From the NCBI RefSeq assembly GCF_028368975.1, contig NZ_JAQNDM010000002.1:6442425-6506424 (forward strand): a DNA stretch of 64,000 bases, read 5' to 3'. The position numbers and the translations under genes were made by a program. The notes beneath the pieces were generated by a model that saw only the letters and a list, made by a program, of their open reading frames with translations, was not told where the DNA came from and made no database searches. The stretch is from Stigmatella ashevillena (GTDB taxonomy: Bacteria > Myxococcota > Myxococcia > Myxococcales > Myxococcaceae). This document shows positions 53,926-62,592 of the stretch, in pieces; within the stretch, counting starts at the first letter, position 1, and each line of letters starts with the position of its first letter.

Positions 53926-55272
53926 ATGAAGAAGACCTGGAAGCCGTGCCTGCTCGCCGCGATGTCGTTGGCCGTGCCCTTGGGCGAGAGCCTCGCCGGG
54001 ACGGCGGACTTCACCGTGCAGTACCAGAACTACAACGCCTCTGGCCCCAACGACTCCATCATCGAGGCGGGCATCCAACTGAAGAACAACACCACGGCCG
54101 CCATTCCGCTGAGCACGGTCGTCGTGCGCTACTGGTTCACGAAGGACGGCGCCACGACGGTGACGCCGGCGTGCTGGTGGTGGAACACGGCGGCATGCCC
54201 AGGGCTCTCGCTGGCCACCGGGAGCGTGTCCGCCACGGGCGCGGACCAGTATGTGGAGGTCCGCTTCACGAGTGCCGCTGGGAGTCTGGCTGCGGGGGCC
54301 TCGACCGTGCCGATCGATCTCGGCATCACCTTCGGAGGCGCCGCCGTCAACGAGACGGACGACTACTCGTACGGCAACCAGACGGCACTTACCGCCTGGA
54401 GCCGCATCAGTGTGCACGACGTGGGGTCCGCGCCCACGGGAGGCTTGAGGGGGGGCACGCCGCCTTCCGGCGGAACGACGCCGCCCACCGTCGCGGCCGA
54501 GTTCTTCGATGACTTCACCTACACGGGCCCGGGGGACGCGGCGTTCACCAATCTGTGGACGGTGCGGACGTATGCGGGCGGTCCCGGTGTAGAGGGGGCG
54601 GCCTGGTCCGCGAGCAATGTGTCGATGGTGAGCGAGGGTTCCAACCGGCTGATGCGCTTGCAAGCGAGCACCAATGGGTCCGTGGCGGGGACCTCGCACT
54701 CGGAGGTCCTCACCAAGGCGCAGAAGTTCAAGTTCGGCACCTACTCGACCCGGATCAAGTTCCGCGACACACCGCTGTCTGGCCCGCGCGTCTTCGGCGA
54801 CAAGTACGTCGAGACCTTCTTCGCCCTCACGCCCTACAGCAGCCCCAGCTATTCAGAGCAAGACTATGAGTATCTGCCCAACGGCGGCTGGGGACAGGGC
54901 AACACCCCCACGATGTTCCTGACCTCGTTCGACAAGAACAAGACGGCCAGCCCGGAGCGCAAGCTCAATTACAGCCATGACGGGTGGCACACGCTCGTGT
55001 TGCACTCGACGCCCTCGGGCAATGTCTACCACATCGATGGCGTGCAGCAGGCCAGCCACACGGCCCAGTTCGCGCCGCTCATCAACCAGTTCCTCGACTT
55101 CCAGATGTGGTTCATCGAGCTGGGCACCACGGATGGCACCCCGCGCACGTACTTCGAGGAGGTGGACTGGGTGTACTTCGCCAAGGACACATACCTGGAC
55201 ACCAACGCGGTCAACGCGAAGGTGACCAGCCTGCGCAATGCCTCCGTGGCGCGCAAGGACACGGTGCCCTGA
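53926..55272 (+). CDS. Secreted glycoside hydrolase 16-like enzyme with N-terminal CBM3
   Basis: 448 residues; AAGGAG precedes ATG 53926. Signal peptide MKKTWKPCLLAAMSLAVPLG...SLA. A family 3 carbohydrate-binding module (about 28-160; VQYQNYNASGPNDSIIEAGIQ, LSTVVVRYWFTKDG) binds crystalline cellulose or related polymers. After a Gly/Thr/Pro linker, the GH16-like domain (about 190-430) carries the catalytic E-x-D-x-E in SEQDYEYLP (Glu311, Asp313, Glu315). Substrates of GH16 are beta-glucans; the CBM suggests plant or microbial cell-wall targets. Ends with a strong hairpin. Confidence 0.88.
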   Translation: MKKTWKPCLLAAMSLAVPLGESLAGTADFTVQYQNYNASGPNDSIIEAGIQLKNNTTAAIPLSTVVVRYWFTKDGATTVTPACWWWNTAACPGLSLATGSVSATGADQYVEVRFTSAAGSLAAGASTVPIDLGITFGGAAVNETDDYSYGNQTALTAWSRISVHDVGSAPTGGLRGGTPPSGGTTPPTVAAEFFDDFTYTGPGDAAFTNLWTVRTYAGGPGVEGAAWSASNVSMVSEGSNRLMRLQASTNGSVAGTSHSEVLTKAQKFKFGTYSTRIKFRDTPLSGPRVFGDKYVETFFALTPYSSPSYSEQDYEYLPNGGWGQGNTPTMFLTSFDKNKTASPERKLNYSHDGWHTLVLHSTPSGNVYHIDGVQQASHTAQFAPLINQFLDFQMWFIELGTTDGTPRTYFEEVDWVYFAKDTYLDTNAVNAKVTSLRNASVARKDTVP

Positions 55273-55283
55273 TCATTCGCGCC

Positions 55284-55316
55284 GAGCGCGAGGCCCCCTT
55301 CTTCGGCCTCGCGCTC
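55284..55316. terminator. Strong hairpin terminator after the GH16-like gene
   Basis: GAGCGCGAGGCC (55284-55295) and GGCCTCGCGCTC (55305-55316) form a perfect 12-bp stem with a 9-nt loop, starting 12 bases after the stop. It probably serves the convergent small exported gene as well. Confidence 0.7.
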
Positions 55317-55373
55317 CGGTGGCCGGAGGCGTGACGGGGACCGGGGCGTGAAGTTCGTCCGGGTGAGGTGCGT

Positions 55374-55751
55374 TCAGCGGAGCGTGCCGCGCGTCGCGTT
55401 CCAATTGAACAGGAAGTTGCGGTGCTCGGCCCAGGTCTGGCCCTGGAGGCCGTCGCCGACCAGGCACGCGGCGGTGTGGTAGGGGCCTTTGCCGTCGCTG
55501 GTGCGAAAGCTCACGCAGGTGCGGCCGCGATCGGACTTCCAGCGGCCTGCCTCAATGGTGCTGCGGTAGAAACTGCCTCGAACCGTGCCATCGGCGGCGA
55601 GTGTCAGCGTCATCGGCTGACGGTAGGGCGGATCGCCCGCCTTCGCCGTCAGGTCGACGATCCAATCGCCATCCATCGGTGAAGGGGCAGGTGCCTGCGG
55701 CGCCGCAGCGATCAGGGCAGCCGAAAGAGCGGCAATCAGCGAGCGCATCAT
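55374..55751 (-). CDS. Small exported protein of unknown function
   Basis: 125 residues from ATG 55751 (ATG 55748 next to it), with GAGAGG upstream. Signal peptide MMRSLIAALSAALIAAAPQAPA. Mature part: MDGDWIVDLTAKAGDPPYRQP, then TLAADGTVRGSFYRSTIEAGRW and CVSFRTSDGKGPYHTAACLVGD, an eight-strand lipocalin-like layout with one probable disulfide. Proteins of this look are frequent in alphaproteobacteria (sphingomonads), so transfer is possible; that is an impression, not a search result. It is a single-gene unit. Confidence 0.72.
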   Translation of the reverse strand: MMRSLIAALSAALIAAAPQAPAPSPMDGDWIVDLTAKAGDPPYRQPMTLTLAADGTVRGSFYRSTIEAGRWKSDRGRTCVSFRTSDGKGPYHTAACLVGDGLQGQTWAEHRNFLFNWNATRGTLR

Positions 55752-56076
55752 TCGATCCTCTCTATTTCCATGCTGAATCAGAGGCGATTCGCGGTCAAGC
55801 GCGGCTCTCTGTGAAGCCGAAGCGCAGGACGATCGTTGTGCTTTGAGACGCGGCTTCATGCGTTGGTCATGGCAAAGCATGGCAAAGCCTTGGATTGCCC
55901 ACCCCAAGGACGATTGGGTGCGGTTGATGAGGAAGCTGTGCAGAGGCGAGTTTTTCGACGAAGCGGGTATAGGTTGGTGCGAAGCATGTGGACAATCATT
56001 GCAGCCGCATTTCCCCAACGCTCTCCCCCCTCTGCTAGTTTCCCAGCCGGTCTCGCCACGCGGCCCAGGAGAAACG
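55752..56076. other. Intergenic region before the P450 gene
   Basis: 325 bp with no confirmed gene. The frame of the P450 gene remains open through part of it (MRRGFMRWSWQSMAKPWIAH...), but without a ribosome site and with composition unlike coding sequence nearby. A short direct repeat CATGGCAAAG occurs twice at about 55868-55887. A P450 promoter must lie here or upstream; I cannot place it. Confidence 0.6.
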
Positions 56077-57297
56077 ATGAGCGCAAGCGACGGTATCGAT
56101 CTGATGAGCGAGAGCTTCTTCGCCAACCCCTTCCCCACGCTCGAGCGGCTGCGCACCCAGCAGCCCGTCTACTTCTTCGAGCCCTACCAGTGCTTCATCC
56201 TCACACGCGGCGCCGACATCGAGGCAGTCACCAAGAGCCCGTGTTTCTCCTCGCGGCGCGCGAACGAGATGCTCGGGGGCCTCGGGCTGCTGGGAGCGGA
56301 TGAGGCGTCGAAGGAGATGCTCGCTACCTGGTCGCGGCTCGTCTTCTTCCAGGATCCGCCCCGCCACACGCTGCTGCGCCAGCTCGTCATGAAGGGCTTC
56401 ACGCCCGCGGCGCTCGAGCGCTTCCGGCCCCAGCTCGCGTCGCTCGTGGAGCGGGCCCTGGAGAAGGGACGGCGTCAGGGGGAGATGGACGTCGTCGCGG
56501 ACTTCGCGGAGCCCATCGCCATCAATGCCATCGCCGAGCTGTTCGCGCTTCCCGAGGCGGATCGGCCGCAGTTCATGCGCTGGTCGAAGGACCTGCTCAA
56601 GCCAGCGGGCGTGGGAGTCGGCACGGACGAGGTGAGGAACTCCGTGCGGCGGACCTCCAACGACATGGTGGCCTACCTGAAGGACCTCGTCGAGAAGCGC
56701 CGTGCGGCGCCCGGCGAGGATCTCATCAGCCAGTTCATCGCGGGGGAGGAGGGCAATCTCCAACTCGCGGGCGAGGCCGTCATCCAGTCCTTCCAGATGA
56801 TCGGAGCGGGCTTCGTCACGTCGACGAACCAACTCACCAACACGGTTCTCGCGCTCCTCAATCACCCCGAGCAACTGCTCGCGTTGAGGCAGGACCCAGG
56901 CCTCACCCGGGGCGCCATCGAGGAGGGCTTGCGCCATGAGCCGGCCATCCTGTCCATCAACCGGCTGTGCGTGGAGGACACGGAGCTTGGCGGCACAAGG
57001 ATACCCAAGGGGCGGTTCGTCTACGCGATGGCCGCCGCGGCCAACCGCGATCCCGCCGTGTTCCCCGACCCGGATCGCTTCGACATCACCCGAGCGCACA
57101 ACCGGCATATGACCTTCGGGGTCGGCGCTCACTACTGCCCCGGCGCCTCCCTCGTTCGTCTCGAGGTCGAGGAAGCCGTGCGCGCCCTGCTCACGCTTCC
57201 GCGCTGGGAACGCGTCGGCAGGCCCTACGACTACCAGGGCTCCAACCTTCAGGATCGCGGGCCCAGCTCGCTGCACGTGCGCTTCCCGAAAGCCTGA
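56077..57297 (+). CDS. Cytochrome P450
   Basis: 406 residues from ATG 56077, with AGGAG six bases upstream. The heme-binding loop is FGVGAHYCPGASLVRLE (Cys354). The K-helix ExxR-type segment and the PERF-like region FPDPDRFDITRAHNRHMTF are as expected of bacterial class I enzymes needing a ferredoxin. In the I-helix, the usual acid-Thr pair is altered: QMIGAGFVTSTNQL has Val247 in place of the acid before Thr248. That residue normally helps deliver protons to oxygen, so a changed mechanism or substrate-assisted chemistry is likely. No ferredoxin or biosynthetic genes sit next door. Confidence 0.92.
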   Translation: MSASDGIDLMSESFFANPFPTLERLRTQQPVYFFEPYQCFILTRGADIEAVTKSPCFSSRRANEMLGGLGLLGADEASKEMLATWSRLVFFQDPPRHTLLRQLVMKGFTPAALERFRPQLASLVERALEKGRRQGEMDVVADFAEPIAINAIAELFALPEADRPQFMRWSKDLLKPAGVGVGTDEVRNSVRRTSNDMVAYLKDLVEKRRAAPGEDLISQFIAGEEGNLQLAGEAVIQSFQMIGAGFVTSTNQLTNTVLALLNHPEQLLALRQDPGLTRGAIEEGLRHEPAILSINRLCVEDTELGGTRIPKGRFVYAMAAAANRDPAVFPDPDRFDITRAHNRHMTFGVGAHYCPGASLVRLEVEEAVRALLTLPRWERVGRPYDYQGSNLQDRGPSSLHVRFPKA

Positions 57298-57448
57298 GCG
57301 CGCTCAGCGGGACGCACCCGGCACGATGTTCCCGCGCCGCTGGTTCCCACCGTCGCCCTTCTGGATTGACACCTCCTCGGTGCGGCGCCAGAGGCAGCCC
57401 CGCATGGAAACCTGTACAATGGCCTGTTGGTGCAAACGAAAGAACGCC

Positions 57449-59572
57449 ATGTCACCGAAACGACTTCGCTTCCTCTCCCTGCCGTTCACCATTGCCGCAC
57501 TCTTCCTCGGGGTGCTCACAGCCTGTGATGACGACAGCACCCCGTCTCCTCAAGTGGCCCGTGCCGACATCAAGGCCGTGTTCCCCCAGGGGGTGTCTGC
57601 CTCGGGCGTTGCGCGGGTCCATGTGGAGGTTCGGGGAGCTGGCGTGGCCTCCATTGGTATGGATTTGTCCCGGGTAGGCGATGTCTGGCAGGGCACTGTC
57701 GACAACCTTCCTCCGGGGGTGGATTGTGTCTTTGAAGGCACGGCGTTCAACGCGGCCTCCCTGCTGCTTTTCAAAGGCGAGGCTGGTCCGATTTCCGCCA
57801 AGGCGGGCAGCACCGTGGGCGTGGCCATCCCACTCCAGCCACAGGATCCGTCCCCGCCCGAAAACGCGGCGCCGGTGATTGATGGCGCCTCCCTCAGCTC
57901 CGAGCAAGCCTCAGGAGGCGAGACCGTGACGGCGGGCCTCACGGCGCATGATCCCGAGGGGACAGCGCTCCAATTCTCCTGGGAAGCGACTCAAGGCGTC
58001 CTCCTGGCCCCCCGGAACACCCCCTCGTCCAGTGAGGTGGATTGGAAGGCCCCCGAGTGCCTCCAAGGGGAAGCGTTGATCACTGCGTCCGTCACGGACG
58101 CGAAAGGCGCCGTCGCACGGCGGCAGTTCTCCATCCGCGCACGCCAGGGCGCTGCCTGCGGAGACCTCACGGTGTATGGCATTCGCAACCGCCACCATGT
58201 CTCGGCGGATGGGAGTGTCCGGGTGGTTTCCCGGGAGGCGGGCACCACCCTGGGAGCCTGGGTCCCCACCGCCGATGGCCTCGGTTACACCTGGCATGCC
58301 GGGACGTATGGAACCGATGGCACCTTCCAGATTCCGGACGTGGACGCCCCCTCCTACTTGCTCCAAGACAACAGCACCTACGTGTGGACCCATACCCGGA
58401 CCCCGGACATGAGCCAGGCCAGGTTGGGCCGCCCAGCCGTCCCGTCCGAGCCCGACGGCACCCAGTTCACCTTCCAGCTCAGTGGGCTGTCCCCCTGGCA
58501 GGAGGGCGACGACATCCAGCTCCACTCCACGGAGACAGGGTTGGGCTACTTCACCATCGGCTGCATGAGTCCTGACCCGTCCACGCCCGGGGAGGGCGAG
58601 ACCGCGTTCGGTGGCATCATGGACTATGGGGCCTCCCTCCGAGCCTGTAGCGCCAGCCCTGTCCGGTTCGAGCCCACCGCGGGCGACACCCTCTATGCCA
58701 CCCAGCTCGTGTCCCGCTCGGACGACACCCACAACCTGTTCTTCCTGGAACTGCGCCGGAGCATCCAGGTGGCCGCCCCCGTACCCCAGGCGGGCAACAT
58801 GCTGCTCAACGCAGCGCTGGCCCCGCTGCCCACCACGCCCTACCAAGTGAATTACAGCACGGCGACCTTCGAGGCCCTCGCCCTCGCGGCACATCCCACC
58901 GCGACGCTGTCCACCACCAGCGTCAACCTCGGCACCTTGCCGGCGTACACACAATTTGGCGGGTACGCGAGCTGGCCGGATCTGGCGCTGCTGAATTGGC
59001 AGCCCAACCGAGGGCCCCTCCTGGCGACGTTCACGTATGGAAATCCTTTTCCATCCACCTGGGACCGGTTCATCACGGCCCAGACGTACGCACGGGTCAG
59101 CTATTCGGTGGACCTGCCGGAGGGAGGGACGTCGACACCCACCTCGTTCTCGGTCTCCACCTACATTCAGGAGCCCCTGTCTGCCAGCGGGACGTCCGCG
59201 CTGACGGCCCAGGTGGGCCCTCCCCGGGATGTACGGCTCAACCAGACGGTGGCCACGGCTCCCCTCACGGGGGTGGGGCTCACGCCCCTGGCCAGCTGGG
59301 CCGCGCCCGCGCTGGGCACGGCGCACTTCTACAGCCTGCGCCTGTTTGAACTGGGTGCCAACGCCGCCAAGAGGACCACGCGCCAGCAGGTGGCCTCGTT
59401 CCTCACGGACCAGACGCAGCTCCGCCTGCCGCCGGGGGTCTTGAAGCAGGAGAAGAGCTATTACCTGGAGGTGACAGCGGTCTTCAGTCCTGGAACGATT
59501 TACAGCAAGCCGTTCCTCTCCGGCGCTGCCTATTCCGCCGCCGTGGCACTCACGAGCCGCTTCGCTCCCTGA
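57449..59572 (+). CDS. Large lipoprotein of unknown function
   Basis: 707 residues. ATG 57449 begins a lipoprotein signal (PFTIAALFLGVLTAC, good lipobox LTAC); the ribosome site is weak and an upstream in-frame ATG exists. Domains: a beta domain (about 35-145) with DIKAVFPQGVSASGVARVHVEVRG, an Ig/PKD-type domain (VIDGASLSSEQASGGETVTAGL, DPEGTALQFSWEAT), and a long beta-rich C-terminal part with no repeats I can recognise. It appears to be a surface-exposed or periplasmic protein with no catalytic motif. It ends with two hairpins downstream. Confidence 0.78.
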   Translation: MSPKRLRFLSLPFTIAALFLGVLTACDDDSTPSPQVARADIKAVFPQGVSASGVARVHVEVRGAGVASIGMDLSRVGDVWQGTVDNLPPGVDCVFEGTAFNAASLLLFKGEAGPISAKAGSTVGVAIPLQPQDPSPPENAAPVIDGASLSSEQASGGETVTAGLTAHDPEGTALQFSWEATQGVLLAPRNTPSSSEVDWKAPECLQGEALITASVTDAKGAVARRQFSIRARQGAACGDLTVYGIRNRHHVSADGSVRVVSREAGTTLGAWVPTADGLGYTWHAGTYGTDGTFQIPDVDAPSYLLQDNSTYVWTHTRTPDMSQARLGRPAVPSEPDGTQFTFQLSGLSPWQEGDDIQLHSTETGLGYFTIGCMSPDPSTPGEGETAFGGIMDYGASLRACSASPVRFEPTAGDTLYATQLVSRSDDTHNLFFLELRRSIQVAAPVPQAGNMLLNAALAPLPTTPYQVNYSTATFEALALAAHPTATLSTTSVNLGTLPAYTQFGGYASWPDLALLNWQPNRGPLLATFTYGNPFPSTWDRFITAQTYARVSYSVDLPEGGTSTPTSFSVSTYIQEPLSASGTSALTAQVGPPRDVRLNQTVATAPLTGVGLTPLASWAAPALGTAHFYSLRLFELGANAAKRTTRQQVASFLTDQTQLRLPPGVLKQEKSYYLEVTAVFSPGTIYSKPFLSGAAYSAAVALTSRFAP

Positions 59573-59607
59573 GCCGAGGTGCCGTGCTGACGAAGCGCTG
59601 AAACTCG

Positions 59608-59637
59608 CGCGCCCCTTGGGACACTCCTGGGGGCGCG
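59608..59637. terminator. Hairpin after the large lipoprotein gene
   Basis: CGCGCCCC (59608-59615) pairs with GGGGCGCG (59630-59637) across 14 nt. A second hairpin, CGCCGCT/AGCGGCG at 59653-59659 and 59674-59680, follows. Together they fill much of the 135-bp gap before the DsbA-like gene and may separate the two transcripts. Confidence 0.55.
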
Positions 59638-59707
59638 GCGAGGACAAAGCCGCGCCGCTGGCTCCCTCCCTGGAGCGGCGTCTCTCATTGCACCCACGAG
59701 GTTCACC

Positions 59708-60364
59708 ATGAAGTCGTTCCTGTCCGTCGGCGCGGCTGTCGTCGCGCTGCTGGGTCTGTCCACGCTCGCCGTCGCCAGCACGCCGTCCTCCGAGAATCCG
59801 CCCGAGGAGTGCAAACCTCGCCGCGGTGAGGCCATTGAGAAGCAGGTCATCCCCGCCACGCCGCGCACGGATGCTCCCTCGATGGGGAGCGCGGACGCGA
59901 AGGTGACCGTGGAGGTGTGGTCGGACTTCGAATGTCCGTTCTGCGCTCGCGGGGCGGACACGGTCAAGGCCTTGCGCGAGACGTACGGGGACCAGGTGCG
60001 CATCGTCTTCCGGCACAACCCGCTGCCCTCCCACAAGAATGCGCGCCTGGCCGCCGCCGCCTCGATGGCTGCGCATGAGCAGGGGAAGTTCTGGGAGTTC
60101 CACGATGCGATCTTCGCCAACCAGGACACGCTGGACCGGGCCGCGCTGGAGGCGGTGGCCGTGAAGCTGAACCTGGACGTGGAGCGCTTCCGGCGAGCGC
60201 TGGACTCGAGCACCTGGAACAACTACGTGGACATGGAACGGACGGAGAGCCAGCGGCGCAGGGTCACTGCCGCGCCCACCTTCTTCGTCAACGGCAAGGC
60301 CATCGTCGGGGCGCAGCCGCTGAGCGTCTTCGCGCAGACCATCGACGCGGCGCTCGCGCACTGA
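59708..60364 (+). CDS. DsbA-like periplasmic thioredoxin-fold oxidoreductase
   Basis: 218 residues. Signal peptide MKSFLSVGAAVVALLGLSTLAVA. The DsbA/BdbD-type fold has VTVEVWSDFECPFCARGADTV, with active-site CPFC, followed by the helical insert and the cis-Pro segment VTAAPTFFVNGKAIVGAQP. Such proteins oxidise, reduce or isomerise disulfides of exported proteins, which are abundant in this region. No DsbB-like partner is adjacent. An extra Cys in EECKPRR precedes the domain. Confidence 0.9.
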   Translation: MKSFLSVGAAVVALLGLSTLAVASTPSSENPPEECKPRRGEAIEKQVIPATPRTDAPSMGSADAKVTVEVWSDFECPFCARGADTVKALRETYGDQVRIVFRHNPLPSHKNARLAAAASMAAHEQGKFWEFHDAIFANQDTLDRAALEAVAVKLNLDVERFRRALDSSTWNNYVDMERTESQRRRVTAAPTFFVNGKAIVGAQPLSVFAQTIDAALAH

Positions 60365-60401
60365 CGGTCACCGCGCATCAGGAGCAGGCGCGCTCGGCGC
60401 T

Positions 60402-61145
60402 CTAATCATCGTTCTGTCTCCAGTCGGGAGGACGGGCGCATGAGTGGGCCTCACGGCCCGCCGGGAAACGTGGCGCAATCTCTGGCGGGACGCATCTCTC
60501 GAAGGTGGATTCCATGGGCGCGGGGCGTTCGCGGGAAGGGTCTTTCAACGCGACACACACCCAATCCCCCTGGCAGCCCGTCTTCGTCGGGCAGCAGCCG
60601 CCTTCCGTCACTTCCACGCACATGCGCACGCCCTCCGCGTCCGCTGCGCACACATGTCGAAATCCCTCTGGCGCCTGCTCGCAGTCGCTGTTGCGCTGGC
60701 ACGCGTCGAAAAAACCTTCGATGCGCTCAGGGAGCGTCCGGAACCACCTTGGAGCCCGGATGCCGCCGACGCTTTTCTCCAGGGAGGAAGCCAGTGACGG
60801 CGAGCGGTCAAAGGGCAGCGGGACGACCGTGATGAGGAAACCCAGGGCGGCGGCTCCTATCGGAATGCCGCGATAATTTCTCCCAGGTTGGCGAGGCTGT
60901 TGCCAGGCCCACGCCCCCAGGATGAGCACCAGCATCAGTGGCGCCGCCATCAGCACAGCGACCATGAGGCCGGAGAGCGCGTGCTGCATGCTCCCGGGGA
61001 CCGGCAGAAAGAACATCAGCGTCGCGCCGATGGGGAACAGCAAAACCATGCCGATGCGTACGAGGATCGCGAAGACGATGGCTTGAATGAGCAGCCCTTC
61101 GGGAGAGACGGTGGTGCGTGGCTTCCGGTTCGAGGTCGAGTGCAC
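60402..61145 (-). CDS. Membrane protein with Cys-rich C-terminal domain
   Basis: 247 residues from GTG 61145, with AGGAGG six bases upstream; an in-frame stop lies just before. Three hydrophobic helices (GLLIQAIVFAILVRIGMVLLF, SGLMVAVLMAAPLMLVLIL, GIPIGAAALGFLITVVPL) take up the first half. The second half is outside the membrane and holds eight or more Cys (CQRNSDCEQAPEGFRHVC, GGCCPTKTGCQGDWVCV) in a disulfide-rich pattern like the DUF4215-type knots elsewhere in the window. Function is unknown. It is convergent with the DsbA-like gene, a plausible folding helper. Confidence 0.8.
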   Translation of the reverse strand: MHSTSNRKPRTTVSPEGLLIQAIVFAILVRIGMVLLFPIGATLMFFLPVPGSMQHALSGLMVAVLMAAPLMLVLILGAWAWQQPRQPGRNYRGIPIGAAALGFLITVVPLPFDRSPSLASSLEKSVGGIRAPRWFRTLPERIEGFFDACQRNSDCEQAPEGFRHVCAADAEGVRMCVEVTEGGCCPTKTGCQGDWVCVALKDPSRERPAPMESTFERCVPPEIAPRFPAGREAHSCARPPDWRQNDD

Positions 61146-61245
61146 TCCTGCCCTCCTTCACGAATCTCTCCCTCGTAGCCTGTTTCCTGCGGGGCGGATA
61201 TCCGCCGCTGGGTGGATGCCCACGGTCGCAACCGGGTCCCGTAGC

Positions 61246-62409
61246 TCAGGCTGCTTGGGAGCGCTCGGTTCCGTTGCGTGACGGGAAGCCCGTCATCCGG
61301 CGGAACAGCGCGTCATGTGCTTCGACCATCCGTTCCAAGGTCAGTTCCGATTCCACGAAGGCGCGCCCCGCGAGCCCCATCCTCCGCGCCAGGGCCGGTT
61401 CATCCAGCAGCCGGGTGATGGCCGCGGCGAGGGCTGGGGGCGAGATCGGCGGCACCACGAAGCCGCGCTCGCCATCCGCGACGAGCTCCGCGTTGCCCCC
61501 CGCATCGGTGACGACCATGGGAAGGCCGGCGGCCATTCCTTCCATGACGGCGTTCGACAGCCCCTCGTGCCGGGAGCAGAGGATGCCCACGGTGGCTCGG
61601 CGGAGCACGGCCGGAACGTCCGTGCGGTGTCCCAGGAAGTGGACCGCTTCGGCCAGCCCCAGGGCCTGGGCGCGGGCCTCCAACTCGGGCCTCCGCACCC
61701 CATCCCCCACCAGGAGGGCCGTTGCGTGGGGATGGCGTCGGCGCACGATGGCCAGCGCCTCGAGGAAATCTTCCTGGCGTTTGACCTCATGGGTCATGTT
61801 GGCCACGAGCGTGAGGAGGGGCGCGCCCTCGGGCACGCTGGGCAGAGGGCTCTCGAGGCTTGCTGCCGCGCGCGCATCGAAGTGCTCCAGGCGCAGCCCG
61901 TTGCGGATGACGGTGACGCGCTCCTCGGGAAACCACTCGCGCTCCCGCATGAAGCGCCGCACGGCCTCGGCGTTGGCGATGGCGTGGTTGGCCGCATGCG
62001 TGGCGGCGGCCAGCAGGGCGTGCCGCGCCCGTCCGTGCCAGTGCACCAAGTCCAGCCTTCCCACAACGACGGGCACCCGGGCGATCCGGCAGGCCGGCAC
62101 CGCCAGCAGGGTCGTATAGAAGTCATGGACATGGAGCAGGTCCACGCGCTGGGCCTTCAGCCACTGGGCGAGCCGGACGATCTGTCGGACCGTCTGCCGA
62201 TGGACCAGAGAAGGCCCGAGTGGGAAGGTTTCGGGCTCCAGCCCCAGCTTGCGCACCTCGGGCAGCAGCGGACCGGTGGCCTCCAGCGCGAGCACCTGGA
62301 TGTCGTAGCGTGAGCGAGGAAGGCCCCGGAGCAGCTCCAGGAACTGCACTTCTCCGCCTCCCAGATGAAAGGTATTGGTGAACTCCACCAGTCGGATCCG
62401 CTTGTCCAT
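61246..62409 (-). CDS. Glycosyltransferase family 4 (GT-B) protein
   Basis: 387 residues from ATG 62409. The GT-B fold has FTNTFHLGGGEVQFLELLRGL at the N terminus, HVHDFYTTLLAVPACRIARVP in the first domain and the nucleotide-sugar signature in the second: GILCSRHEGLSNAVMEGMAAGLPMVVTDAGGNAELV (EX7E-type). It transfers a sugar from a nucleotide donor to a polysaccharide or lipid precursor at the inner membrane. A divergent glycosyltransferase gene follows at 62593, and another at 63791, so this is the edge of a polysaccharide gene cluster. Confidence 0.9.
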   Translation of the reverse strand: MDKRIRLVEFTNTFHLGGGEVQFLELLRGLPRSRYDIQVLALEATGPLLPEVRKLGLEPETFPLGPSLVHRQTVRQIVRLAQWLKAQRVDLLHVHDFYTTLLAVPACRIARVPVVVGRLDLVHWHGRARHALLAAATHAANHAIANAEAVRRFMREREWFPEERVTVIRNGLRLEHFDARAAASLESPLPSVPEGAPLLTLVANMTHEVKRQEDFLEALAIVRRRHPHATALLVGDGVRRPELEARAQALGLAEAVHFLGHRTDVPAVLRRATVGILCSRHEGLSNAVMEGMAAGLPMVVTDAGGNAELVADGERGFVVPPISPPALAAAITRLLDEPALARRMGLAGRAFVESELTLERMVEAHDALFRRMTGFPSRNGTERSQAA

Positions 62410-62592
62410 ACCGGGAATGGTGGCATGCACTTCGGACGCCAGCTCCGCTCTTCTCAGAGGAACGTCGTCAAGCCACTTTGGAGTGTTGGATTGTAGGAGC
62501 CAGCGCCCTGGCACTGAAGTGATTGCAGAACAGTGCGAGGGCTGTTGCGGATCCTGATTGCCGTGCCCAGCTTGCGCAGCCCGGGAGGAAGC

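Noticed and set aside
55843-56076. An N-terminal extension of the P450 (MRRGFMRWSWQSMAKPW...)
   Set aside because: A good AGGAG ribosome site precedes ATG 56077, and the extension has no similarity to P450 N termini that I know.
57911-60361. An 816-codon minus-strand open frame
   Set aside because: It is antisense to the large lipoprotein and the DsbA-like gene, both of which have signal peptides and domains.
62509-62526. TGGCAC...TTGCA resembling a sigma54 -24/-12 promoter before the glycosyltransferase gene
   Set aside because: The GG and GC doublets are 15 bp apart where sigma54 promoters need 12, so the spacing is wrong.
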